This document shows, in pieces, positions 8,800 through 16,664 of a DNA stretch of 64,000 nucleotides. Origin of the DNA: Streptomyces sp. Ag109_O5-10. GTDB lineage: Bacteria; Actinomycetota; Actinomycetes; Streptomycetales; Streptomycetaceae. Location of the stretch: NCBI RefSeq assembly GCF_900105755.1, contig NZ_FNTQ01000001.1, positions 3,410,001 through 3,474,000 on the forward strand, given 5' to 3'. Position numbers and translations under genes: made by a program. The first letter of the stretch is position 1. The number at the start of each line of letters is the position of its first letter. Under the pieces are notes generated by a model. It saw only the letters and a list, made by a program, of their open reading frames with translations. It ran no database searches and was not told the DNA's origin.

Positions 8800-9057
8800 G
8801 ATCAGCCAGCCCTCCTCCAGACCGTCCGACCACGGTCTCCCGGCGGACCGGGAGAGCGCACACGGACGTCACGCGGGCGGGTGTACTTCGGCGGGGGCCG
8901 CTTGCGGTGGCGGGCACGCGCGTACACTGCGCGGCCGATTTTACCGTCTTGACCTGTCCATGTCATTCCCTGGACGATGAGCGGCACCCGCACAGCCCTT
9001 GCACAGGTACGTAGGTACGTCGCACTGAACCAACCCCCACCTCCCCCAGGAGACTTC

Positions 9058-10413
9058 ATGCGACTTCGCATACGCGGCTCCGGTGCCCGCAGCAGCAGAC
9101 GGACCGCCACGCTGGGCGCCCTGCTGGCCATCGTCCTCGCGGCCCCCGTGTCGGCGACGGCGACCCACGCGACCGCCGACAGCGCCCGCCCGGCCGTCCC
9201 CTCGGCCGACGACGTCCGGCAGTACGAGATCCACCAGAGCACCACCCCGGTGACCCGCGCGGCGATCCAGCGGACCGGCGTCACCGTGGACGAGGCCGAC
9301 GAGGAGACGGTCGTCGTCTCCGGACGGGCCGCGCAGGTCGCCGCACTGAAGCGCCTCGGCTACGACGTCACGCCCCTCGGCGCGGCCCCGGACCGGTCCT
9401 CCGCCGCCGACCGGCTGCGCCTGTTCGACTTCCCGACGGCCGACGCGAAGTACCACAACTACGCCGAGGCGAACGCCGAGATCGACCAGCGGCTCGCCGC
9501 CTACCCCTCGATCATGAGCAAGCAGGTGATCGGCAAGTCGTACCAGGGCCGGGACATCGTCGCGATCAAGGTCAGCGACAACGTGGCGACGGACGAGAAC
9601 GAACCCGAGGTCCTGCTCACCTTCCACCAGCACGCGCGCGAGCACCTCACGGTGGAGATGGCCCTCTACCTGCTGCGTGAGCTGGGCGCGGGATACGGAT
9701 CGGACTCCCGGGTCACGAACATCGTCAACAGCCGGGAGATCTGGATCGTCCCCGACCTCAACCCCGACGGGGGCGAGTACGACATCGCCACCGGCTCCTA
9801 CCGGTCGTGGCGCAAGAACCGGCAGCCCAACTCCGGTTCCTCGTACGTCGGTACGGACCTGAACCGGAACTGGAACTACAAGTGGGGCTGCTGCGGCGGT
9901 TCGTCGGGCTCGACGTCGTCCGAGACGTACCGGGGTGCGTCCGCGGAGTCGGCACCCGAGGTCAAGGTGGTCGCCGACTTCGTGCGCAGCCGGGTGGTCG
10001 GCGGCAAGCAGCAGATCAAGGCCGGGATCGACTTCCACACGTACAGCGAGCTGGTGCTGTGGCCGTTCGGCTACACGACGGCCGACACCGCCACCGGGAT
10101 GACCGCGGACGACGCGGCCGCGTTCAAGGCCGTCGGGCGGAAGATGGCGGCGAGCAACGGCTACACGCCGGAACAGTCGAGCGACCTGTACATCACCGAC
10201 GGCTCGATCGACGACTACCTCTGGGGCACCCAGAAGATCTTCGACTACACCTTCGAGATGTACCCGACGTCCAGCTCCGGGGGCGGCTTCTACCCGCCCG
10301 ACGAGGTGATCGAGCGGGAGACCTCCCGGAACCGGGACGCGGTGTTCCAACTGCTGGAGAACGCGGACTGCATGTACCGGTCGATCGGGAAGGAAGCGCA
10401 GTACTGCGGCTAG
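9058..10413 (+). CDS. Secreted zinc carboxypeptidase, M14 family
   Basis: The 451-aa protein has a signal peptide (about residues 1-42) and a propeptide-like region to about residue 120 before the catalytic domain. Zinc ligands are visible as HARE (His192, Glu195) and DFHTYSE (His327). The catalytic glutamate is Glu400 in FEMYP. It should remove C-terminal residues from extracellular peptides, as Streptomyces carboxypeptidase T/A-like enzymes do. ATG at 9058 follows AGGAG by 6-7 nt, so the longer upstream reading is not used. It appears monocistronic, with a hairpin just after the stop. Confidence 0.93.
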   Translation: MRLRIRGSGARSSRRTATLGALLAIVLAAPVSATATHATADSARPAVPSADDVRQYEIHQSTTPVTRAAIQRTGVTVDEADEETVVVSGRAAQVAALKRLGYDVTPLGAAPDRSSAADRLRLFDFPTADAKYHNYAEANAEIDQRLAAYPSIMSKQVIGKSYQGRDIVAIKVSDNVATDENEPEVLLTFHQHAREHLTVEMALYLLRELGAGYGSDSRVTNIVNSREIWIVPDLNPDGGEYDIATGSYRSWRKNRQPNSGSSYVGTDLNRNWNYKWGCCGGSSGSTSSETYRGASAESAPEVKVVADFVRSRVVGGKQQIKAGIDFHTYSELVLWPFGYTTADTATGMTADDAAAFKAVGRKMAASNGYTPEQSSDLYITDGSIDDYLWGTQKIFDYTFEMYPTSSSGGGFYPPDEVIERETSRNRDAVFQLLENADCMYRSIGKEAQYCG

Positions 10414-10415
10414 CC

Positions 10416-10434
10416 GGCCGGAGCCGCTCCGGCC
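10416..10434. terminator. Hairpin after the M14 carboxypeptidase gene
   Basis: GGCCGGAG (10416-10423) pairs with CTCCGGCC (10427-10434) across a CCG loop, 3 nt after the stop codon. A related inverted copy of the same motif follows to about 10463. Confidence 0.55.
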
Positions 10435-10482
10435 GTGGGGCAGCCGCCGGGGCCGGAGCGGTTCGATCGGCTACGGAAGGGA

Positions 10483-11232
10483 CTACTCCTGGCCGAGGAC
10501 CTTGTCCTTGGCCTTGGCCTCGGTCTTGGTCCTGGTCTTGGCCTCGGTCTCGGTCTCGTCGGCGGCCCTGTCCTCGGCCTCCGTCTCGGTCCCCGTCTCG
10601 ACTTCCGCCCCCGCTTCCGTCTCCGGGGCGTCCTCGTCTTCCGAACCGTCGTCGAAGTACGCGTCGAGGACCTCGTCCAACTGCTGCTCCCACTCGTTGA
10701 AGCGGGAGCGGGACGTCGCCTCGATCTCGATGGGGTACCAGCGGCGCTCCGGCGTGTGGACCGTGACCGTGAAGCGCTTGCCGAAGCGCGGCGCCTCGGT
10801 CTCGACCGCGCCGATCTCGTCCCAGCGGAACTCGCACTTCTCCTCGTCCAGGCTGAGGCGCACGCCGTGGTGGTCGGCCACTATCCGGGCGCGCCGGTCG
10901 GCGGCCTCGAAGACAGGGCCCGAGGGGGTCTCCTCGTCGTCCGCGGCGTCACCGGCGTCGTCGTCCTGCGCGGCCCCGGCATCGGCATCGGCCGCGGGTT
11001 CCGCCGCCGCCTCCGCCTGCTCGGTCTTCTCCGGCCGGGCGTCCTCCACCTTCGAGGTCTCCGCCTCCGCGGCCTCCGCCTCCGCCTTCGCGTCCGCGGG
11101 CTCCGCGGACGCGGGTGAGGTGAGCCCGGGGATGAAGGCCGGGTCGAATCCGGCGCCCTCCAGGGGCTGGCTGTTGGCTCCTATGCGCTGCTCCACAGCG
11201 GGCAGTATGGTCCAAGAACCTGTGCCGGACAC
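10483..11232 (-). CDS. Acidic low-complexity protein with a central conserved domain
   Basis: This 249-aa protein has long Glu/Ala/Asp-rich tails at both ends. Between them is a compact domain (about residues 105-195, RRARIVADHHGVRLSLDEEKC through FNEWEQQLDEVLDAYF) that looks like a PH-like or beta-rich fold. No signal peptide or membrane segment is present. GTG at 11232 is used; a second GTG 12 codons later is about as likely because neither has a good Shine-Dalgarno. The function is unknown. It converges with the carboxypeptidase gene. Confidence 0.65.
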   Translation of the reverse strand: MSGTGSWTILPAVEQRIGANSQPLEGAGFDPAFIPGLTSPASAEPADAKAEAEAAEAETSKVEDARPEKTEQAEAAAEPAADADAGAAQDDDAGDAADDEETPSGPVFEAADRRARIVADHHGVRLSLDEEKCEFRWDEIGAVETEAPRFGKRFTVTVHTPERRWYPIEIEATSRSRFNEWEQQLDEVLDAYFDDGSEDEDAPETEAGAEVETGTETEAEDRAADETETEAKTRTKTEAKAKDKVLGQE

Positions 11233-11261
11233 AGCCAGCCCCGGACTTCGTTATCAGACGC

Positions 11262-12740
11262 CTACACGAAGACGCTGAGCACGCCCGCCACCGCGAACCC
11301 GGCCACCGACAGCACCGTCTCCAGCACGGTCCAGGTCTTCAGGGTGTCCCGCTCGCTGATGCCGAAGTACTTGGCCACCATCCAGAATCCGCCGTCGTTG
11401 ACGTGCGAGGCGAAGATGGAGCCGGCCGAGATGGCCATGATCACGAGGGCGACGAAGGCCTGGGAGTGGTGGCCCTCGGTGAGGAGCGGGGCGACGATGC
11501 CGGCCGTCGTCACGATCGCCACCGTCGCGGAGCCCTGGGCGACCCGCAGCACCACCGAGATCAGGTACGACAGGACGATCACCGGGAGCCCGACGCCGTG
11601 GAAGGTGTCGGAGAGGGCCTGGGCGACGCCGCTCGCCTTCAGTACGGCGCCGAAGATCCCGCCCGCGCCGACCACCAGCAGGATGTTGCCGACCGGCTTG
11701 AGGGACGCGGTCGACACGGTCTCCAGGGACTTGCGGGACCAGCCGCGCCGGATGCCGAGCAGGTAGTAGGCGAGGACCAGGGCGATGGTGAGGGCGACCA
11801 TCGGCGTGCCGAAGAACTCGAGGACCGAGCGGCCGGTGGAGGGGTCGAGGGCGATGGAGGAGAAGGTCGCGGCGAGGATGAGGACGAGGGGCGTGCCGAT
11901 GATGGCGAGGACCGTGCCCAGCGGCACGGGCTTCTCCTGCGGTGTCACGCCGGCCGCCCGCTGCTCCGCCACCACCGCCTGCCTGGCCTCCTCGGCCGCC
12001 TCGACCATGTCCTGCGGTACGGCGACGAAGATCCGCCTGCCGATCCACGCCGAGTACGCCCACGCCGCGAGCACCGCCGGGATGCCGCAGACGACGCCCA
12101 TGAGGATGACCCAGCCGAGCTGGACGTGCAGCAGCGCGGCGGCGGCCACCGGGCCGGGGTGCGGCGGCAGGAAGGCGTGGGTCATCGAGAGGCCGGCGAG
12201 GAGCGGGAGGCAGTACAGCAGGATCGACTTGCCGCCGCGCTTGGCCGCCGCGTAGACGAGGGGGGCCAGGACGAAGATGCCGACGTCGAAGAAGACGGGG
12301 ATGCCGAAGATCAGGCCGGTCAGGCCCATGGCGAGCGGGGCCCGCCGCTCGCCGAAGAGGCCGAGCAGCCGGCCGGCCAGCACCTCGGCACCGCCGCTGA
12401 CTTCGAGGATCGCGCCGAGCATCGTGCCGAGGCCGATGATGATCGCGACGTGACCGAGGATGCCGCCCATGCCGGACTCGACGGTGGAGACGGCGTCCGA
12501 CCGCTGGACGGTGCCGAAGAGTTCGGTGACCGAGAGACCGGCGAGCAGGCCGACGGCTATGGAGACGGCGAGGAGGGCCACGAACGGCTGGAGCCGCGCC
12601 CTGATGATGAGGAAGAGGAGCAGGGCGATGCCGATGGCCGCGACGGTGAGGAGTCCGGCGGTGCCGTCGAGGAGGAGGAGCAGGCCTCCGGTGTGGGGTG
12701 GGGTCGTGGGGGTGGCGGAGGCGGCGAGCGGTAGGGACAT
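11262..12740 (-). CDS. GntP-family permease (gluconate / D-serine type)
   Basis: The 492-aa protein has about 12-13 hydrophobic segments and typical GntP-family stretches: FGIPVFFDVGIFVLAPL, HAFLPPHPGPVAAA and GSATVAIVTTAGI. Family members are proton symporters for gluconate, related aldonic acids or D-serine (DsdX). It ends a same-strand run with ridA, iclR and the PfkB kinase. Its neighbours handle a D-amino-acid-like or aldonic substrate, so it is the likely importer. ATG at 12738-12740 sits 124 nt downstream of ridA, with a strong hairpin between, so it may be partly independent. Confidence 0.9.
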   Translation of the reverse strand: MSLPLAASATPTTPPHTGGLLLLLDGTAGLLTVAAIGIALLLFLIIRARLQPFVALLAVSIAVGLLAGLSVTELFGTVQRSDAVSTVESGMGGILGHVAIIIGLGTMLGAILEVSGGAEVLAGRLLGLFGERRAPLAMGLTGLIFGIPVFFDVGIFVLAPLVYAAAKRGGKSILLYCLPLLAGLSMTHAFLPPHPGPVAAAALLHVQLGWVILMGVVCGIPAVLAAWAYSAWIGRRIFVAVPQDMVEAAEEARQAVVAEQRAAGVTPQEKPVPLGTVLAIIGTPLVLILAATFSSIALDPSTGRSVLEFFGTPMVALTIALVLAYYLLGIRRGWSRKSLETVSTASLKPVGNILLVVGAGGIFGAVLKASGVAQALSDTFHGVGLPVIVLSYLISVVLRVAQGSATVAIVTTAGIVAPLLTEGHHSQAFVALVIMAISAGSIFASHVNDGGFWMVAKYFGISERDTLKTWTVLETVLSVAGFAVAGVLSVFV

Positions 12741-12789
12741 GTGGGGGTCCTCTGCGTGAGTTCATCGGGCTTTCGGGCAGGGGGCATCG

Positions 12790-12823
12790 CGGCACGGCGG
12801 CCCGGGCGGGCGCCGCCGTGCCG
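12790..12823. terminator. Hairpin between ridA and the GntP permease gene
   Basis: A 12-bp perfect stem (12790-12801 with 12812-12823) and a 10-nt loop lie just after the ridA stop on the minus strand. It could terminate transcription or lower read-through into the permease gene. Confidence 0.55.
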
Positions 12824-12864
12824 TGACGGGCGTGCGGCGTGCGGGAGTCGAGGGGTCGTCGGCC

Positions 12865-13275
12865 TCAGCCGAGGACGGCGAGGGCGTCGATCTCGATGAG
12901 GAGGCCGGCGGGCAGACCGACGTACACGGTCGTGCGGGCGGCGGGCGGCGCGGTGAGGCCCTGCTCCTCGAAGTAGGTGTTGTAGATGCCGTTCATCTCG
13001 GCGAAGTGGTCCACGTCCGTCAGATAGACGCGGATCATCATGACGTCGTCCCAGGAGGCGCCGCCCTCCTCCAGGATCGCCTTGACGTTGGCGAGGGTCT
13101 GGAGGGTCTGCTCGCGCAGGGTGGGACCGGCCGGGGTCGGCGGCCTGCCCTCCTCGGCGGGCAGGAAGCCGACCTGGCCGGCGACCTGGAGGATGTTGCC
13201 CTTGCGGACGCCGTGCGAGAACTTCGCGGGCGGCGTGGTGTGGGTCGTGGGGGTGAGGGCGGTCTTCTCGGTCAT
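12865..13275 (-). CDS. RidA/YjgF family enamine-imine deaminase
   Basis: This 136-aa protein covers the whole RidA fold: KGNILQVAGQVGF, the central TLANVKAILEEGGASWDDV helix, VYLTDVDHFAEMN and the closing ARTTVYVGLP with the conserved Arg. RidA proteins hydrolyse reactive enamine/imine intermediates released by PLP-dependent dehydratases and ammonia-lyases. That matches the fold-type III PLP deaminase encoded divergently at 15379. Its ATG overlaps the stop of the upstream iclR gene by 4 nt (ATGA), so the two are translationally coupled. Confidence 0.9.
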   Translation of the reverse strand: MTEKTALTPTTHTTPPAKFSHGVRKGNILQVAGQVGFLPAEEGRPPTPAGPTLREQTLQTLANVKAILEEGGASWDDVMMIRVYLTDVDHFAEMNGIYNTYFEEQGLTAPPAARTTVYVGLPAGLLIEIDALAVLG

Positions 13276-14039
13276 CCGGTGCCGGCTTCCTTGATCGGTG
13301 TTCTGCCTGAGTACTCGCCGCTGATCGCGTCCGCCGTGCGGCGCACCTGCGGGAGCAGGGTGAGGAGTTCGTCCGCGGTGACGACGACGTTCGGCGCGGA
13401 GACCGACATCGCGGCGACGACCCGCCCGTCGGCGCCGCGAATGGGGGCCGCGACGCAGTTGATGGACTCCTCGTGGCCGCCGAGGTCGGTGGCCCAGCCC
13501 TGTTCGCGCACCCTGGCCAGTTCCCTGAGGAAGGCCTCCGCGTTGGGCGTCGAACGGGCCGTGTACATGGGGTAGTCGAGCTTGTCGGCGAGGGCCCGCC
13601 GCTCGGGCTCGGGCAGGTCGGCGAGGAGCAGCTTGGCGACGGCGGCGACGGTGATGGCGACGGGCTTGCCGATGCGGGAGTACATGCGCACCGGGTAGCG
13701 GCTCTCGACCTTGTCGATGTAGAGGACCTCGCCCTCCTCGAACACGGCGAGGTGCACGGTGTGTCCGCAGGCGGTGTTGAGGCGGGCCAGGTGGGGGTGG
13801 GCGATCTCGCGGACGTCGAGGTTCTCCATCGCCTCCTGGGCGAGGGCGAAGAGGCGGGCGCCGAGGCGGTAGCGCTGGTCGGACTGGCGGTAGACGAGGC
13901 CGTGTTCGTGGAGGGTGCGCAGCAGCCGCAGCGCGGTCGACTTGTGCACGCCGAGGCGGTCGGCGACCTGGCCGAGGTCGGCGGGGCCCTCGGCGAGCAG
14001 GGGCAGGATGCTGAGCGCTCGGTCGACGGTCTGGCTCAT
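13272..14039 (-). CDS. IclR-family transcriptional regulator
   Basis: The protein has 255 aa. The N-terminal winged HTH (about residues 4-60, ADLGQVADRLGVHKSTALRLL) and C-terminal IclR effector domain (GHTVHLAVFEEGEVLYIDK, and EESINCVAAPIR) are both complete. ATG at 14037-14039 matches the usual IclR start (MSQTVDRAL). It overlaps the kinase stop by 4 nt and the ridA start by 4 nt, so kinase-iclR-ridA is a tight operon. The likely operator is the dyad at 15341-15357 in the divergent promoter region. Confidence 0.92.
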   Translation of the reverse strand: MSQTVDRALSILPLLAEGPADLGQVADRLGVHKSTALRLLRTLHEHGLVYRQSDQRYRLGARLFALAQEAMENLDVREIAHPHLARLNTACGHTVHLAVFEEGEVLYIDKVESRYPVRMYSRIGKPVAITVAAVAKLLLADLPEPERRALADKLDYPMYTARSTPNAEAFLRELARVREQGWATDLGGHEESINCVAAPIRGADGRVVAAMSVSAPNVVVTADELLTLLPQVRRTADAISGEYSGRTPIKEAGTG

Positions 14040-15238
14040 GGGGTGCGTTCCTCCTGTTCGGCCGCGCCGGCTTCGGTCCAGCCGGGGCCGAGTCGAAGTC
14101 TCCCCCACGCGCCGGCGTCCAGGGCGGTCAGGCGGTCGGTGGTGTCGCGGCCGGGGGGCGGGGCGAGGTCGGCGGGGGTGGTGAGGGCGGCGGCGGCGAA
14201 GAGGTGGCCGAGCCGGAGCGTCCGCCGGAGCGGGAGGCCGCGCAGGACCCCGGAGAGGAAACCGGCGGCGAAGGCGTCACCGGCGCCGACGGTTGCCACG
14301 ATGCCGACGGTGGGGGCGGGTTCGAAGGTGCCGGCGGTGGGGGCCGGGACGGGGGTGGGGACGTTTGTCGGCGCCGGCAGGGTGCCTGCCCCGGAGGGGA
14401 AACCCCCAGCGGCACCACTGCCCGCGGCCGGCAGGGAGCGGAGGCTGTGGCGCCCCGTCAGGGGCGCGGGGAACCGCGCGGCCGGCCCCGACCGGGCCGC
14501 GGCCGGCACGAAAGCCGTCGCCCCCGCTGCTCCCTGCTTCACCACCAGCACCGCCGGCTCGGGCAGCAGTTCCCGGACCGCCGACGGCCCTCCCGTCACC
14601 CCCCACGCCAGCTCCGCCTCGTCCTCCCCCACAAAGACGATGTCGGCCCGGCGCGCCAGCTCCAGCAGCACCTCCGCGCCGTCGGACTCGGCCCACAGCC
14701 CCGCCCGGTAGTTCACGTCGAACGACACCACCGGCGGCCGTTCCCCGGCGGACGCCGTCAGCTCGCGGAGCAGCCCCCGGCAGCCCTCGGACAGGGCGGC
14801 CGTGATCCCCGACAGGTGCAGGACCCGGCCCGCGCGCACCGCCGTCAGGTCCACCGTCGCCGCCGACATCGCGGACGCCGCCGACCCCGCCCGGTAGTAC
14901 GCGACCTCGTGCGCGTCCGTCGCCCGGTCACCGGCCGTACGGAAGTACACCCCCGTCGGCCGCCCGGGGTCGCGGTCCACGCACGAGACGTCCACGCCGT
15001 ACGCGGCGACGGTCTCCAGCAGGTGGTCGCCGAACCCGTCCGCGCCGACCCGGCTGACCCAGCGCACGGCGTGTCCGGCGGCGGCCAGCGCGCAGGCCAC
15101 GTTGGACTCGGCGCCGCCGATCGCGCGGTCGAAGGACGGCACGTCCGCGAGGCGCCCGGGCCGGGTGGGCAGAAACGTGACCATGGACTCGCCGAGCGCG
15201 ACGACGTCCACGGCGTCGACCGCGCCGGTGGCCTTCAC
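14036..15238 (-). CDS. PfkB-family sugar kinase, probable 2-keto-3-deoxygluconate kinase, with repeat-derived insertion
   Basis: The 400-aa protein has the PfkB N-terminal signature (ALGESMVTFLP, GGAESNVACALA) and the C-terminal ATVGAGDAFAAGF motif with the catalytic Asp of GAGD near residue 320. The overall pattern is closest to 2-keto-3-deoxygluconate kinases. Residues about 245-316 are a Pro/Ala/Gly-rich insertion absent from ordinary family members. It includes DNA (14450-14493) identical in type to the dispersed Streptomyces GGGGAACCGCGCGG repeat. The frame is preserved and both flanking motifs are intact, so the enzyme may still work. GTG at 15236-15238 was chosen because GAGGAG lies upstream; ATG at 15284-15286 is an alternative without a ribosome site. 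Confidence 0.85.
   Translation of the reverse strand: MKATGAVDAVDVVALGESMVTFLPTRPGRLADVPSFDRAIGGAESNVACALAAAGHAVRWVSRVGADGFGDHLLETVAAYGVDVSCVDRDPGRPTGVYFRTAGDRATDAHEVAYYRAGSAASAMSAATVDLTAVRAGRVLHLSGITAALSEGCRGLLRELTASAGERPPVVSFDVNYRAGLWAESDGAEVLLELARRADIVFVGEDEAELAWGVTGGPSAVRELLPEPAVLVVKQGAAGATAFVPAAARSGPAARFPAPLTGRHSLRSLPAAGSGAAGGFPSGAGTLPAPTNVPTPVPAPTAGTFEPAPTVGIVATVGAGDAFAAGFLSGVLRGLPLRRTLRLGHLFAAAALTTPADLAPPPGRDTTDRLTALDAGAWGRLRLGPGWTEAGAAEQEERTP
14450..14493 (-). repeat. Dispersed Streptomyces repeat inside the kinase CDS
   Basis: GCGCCCC-GTC-AGGGGCGC, followed by GGGGAACCGCGCGGCCGGCCCC, is a copy of the short dispersed element also seen at 18275, 37107 and 53764 (reversed). Here it is read through as codons for Pro/Ala/Arg-rich sequence within the PfkB kinase. 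It lies inside a larger low-complexity insertion spanning about 14290-14505. Confidence 0.75.
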
Positions 15239-15340
15239 GATGGTCGTGGCTCCTCGTCGTCGGGGAAGGGTCGCTACGGGCTCCATTGACCCGGCGTTGG
15301 CGTGGATGTTAGACAGCGGTAAGCGACATGCGCAATGCAT

Positions 15341-15357
15341 GTTGCAGAGAATGCAAC
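15341..15357. promoter_or_regulatory. Candidate IclR operator in the divergent promoter
   Basis: GTTGCA-GAGAA-TGCAAC is a perfect 6+5+6 dyad, the size and style of IclR-family operators. It lies between the divergent kinase (15238) and deaminase (15379) genes, 22 bp before the deaminase GTG. A second, looser dyad centred on ATGCAT lies immediately upstream (15330-15346). Confidence 0.6.
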
Positions 15358-15378
15358 CAACCTGATCAGGGAGGCTCC

Positions 15379-16656
15379 GTGTCCCTCGACACCGGCACCG
15401 AAGCGCTCGCCCGGCTCGCGGAGGAACGCGTCGACCACCGCTTCAAGGGCCTCCCGCCGGACGCCGAGGGCCTCACCGTCGGCGAACTGGCCGCCCAGCG
15501 CCGCAACCTGTTCTCGGACGGCTTCGCGACCCCGGTGCTGGCCCTGTCCGCCGAGCGCCTGGAGCACAACCTCGCGCTGATGGAGTCGTACACCGAACGG
15601 CACGGCCTGGCCTTCGCCCCGCACGGCAAGACCTCGATGGCCCCGCAGCTCTTCCACCGGCAGACCGCGCGCGGCGCATGGGGCATCACCCTCGCGCTGC
15701 CGCATCAGGTGCGGGTGGCGCGGGCGTTCGGCACCCGCCGTATCTTCCTGGCGAACGAACTGGTGGACGCCCCGGCGCTCCGCTGGATCGCCGCCGAGCT
15801 GGAGCGCGACGCCGACTTCCGGTTCGTCTGCTACGTCGACTCCGTGCGCGGGGTCGAGCTGATGGACGCGGCGCTGCGCGGGTCCGGCCGCCCCGTGGAC
15901 GTCGTGGTCGAGCTCGCCGCCGGGGAGGGCGCCCGCACCGGCGTCCGTACCGAGACGCAGTGCGCGGCGGTCGCGGACGCGGTGGCCGGGACGGAGACGC
16001 TGCGGCTGGTCGGGGTGGCCGGGTACGAGGGCGAGGTCCCGCAGGCCGACCCGGACCGGGTGCGCGCCTATCTGCGCCGGCTGGTCGCCCTCGCCGTCGG
16101 CTTCGACGAGGCGGGCCGGTTCGCGGGCCTGGCGGAGATCGTGGTGAGCGCGGGCGGCAGCGCCTGGTTCGACGCGGTCGCGGACGTCTTCGCCGGCATC
16201 CCGGAACTGTCCGCCCCCGTACTGAAGTTGCTGCGCTCGGGTGCCTACGTCTCGCACGACGACGGCCGCTACCGGGACGTCACCCCCTTCAACCGGATCC
16301 CCGAGGAGGGCAGCCTGGAGCCCGCCTTCCGGCTCTGGGCGCAGATCGTCTCCCGCCCCTCCCCGGAGCAGGCCTTCGCCAACGCGGGCAAGCGGGACGC
16401 GGCCTACGACCTCGACCTGCCCGTCGCCCAGGTGATCCGCCGGGCGGCCACCGAGCGCCCGGCGACCGGCGTCTCGGTCACCGGCCTGTCCGACCAGCAC
16501 GCCTGGCTGCGCACCGAGCCCGGGGCGGACCTGGAGGTCGGGGACTGGGTGGGCCTCGGCCTCTCCCACCCGTGCACGTCGTTCGACAAGTGGCAGCTGA
16601 TCCCGGTGGCCGAGGCGGACGGGACGGTCGTCGACTACGTCCGCACGTTCTTCTAG
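15379..16656 (+). CDS. PLP-dependent amino acid deaminase, fold type III (D-threonine aldolase / D-serine dehydratase-like)
   Basis: The 425-aa protein has an alanine-racemase-like N-terminal barrel, with the PLP lysine in PHGKT (Lys84). A C-terminal D-serine dehydratase-like domain carries the metal-binding pair His374 (SDQHAW) and Cys399 (SHPCTSF). Relatives eliminate ammonia from D-amino acids or, in the chitin-oxidation pathway, from 2-amino-2-deoxygluconate to give 2-keto-3-deoxygluconate. GTG at 15379 follows GGGAGG by 5 nt. The deacylase gene starts 8 nt after its stop. Clustering with a KDG-kinase-like gene favours an aldonic-acid substrate, but a D-amino acid cannot be excluded. Confidence 0.88.
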   Translation: MSLDTGTEALARLAEERVDHRFKGLPPDAEGLTVGELAAQRRNLFSDGFATPVLALSAERLEHNLALMESYTERHGLAFAPHGKTSMAPQLFHRQTARGAWGITLALPHQVRVARAFGTRRIFLANELVDAPALRWIAAELERDADFRFVCYVDSVRGVELMDAALRGSGRPVDVVVELAAGEGARTGVRTETQCAAVADAVAGTETLRLVGVAGYEGEVPQADPDRVRAYLRRLVALAVGFDEAGRFAGLAEIVVSAGGSAWFDAVADVFAGIPELSAPVLKLLRSGAYVSHDDGRYRDVTPFNRIPEEGSLEPAFRLWAQIVSRPSPEQAFANAGKRDAAYDLDLPVAQVIRRAATERPATGVSVTGLSDQHAWLRTEPGADLEVGDWVGLGLSHPCTSFDKWQLIPVAEADGTVVDYVRTFF

Positions 16657-16664
16657 GAGGGGCC

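Noticed and set aside
5728..8952. 1074-codon plus-strand frame over the LuxR-family gene
   Set aside because: It is the antisense shadow of a well-supported STAND-LuxR regulator, with typical GC-rich artefact composition.
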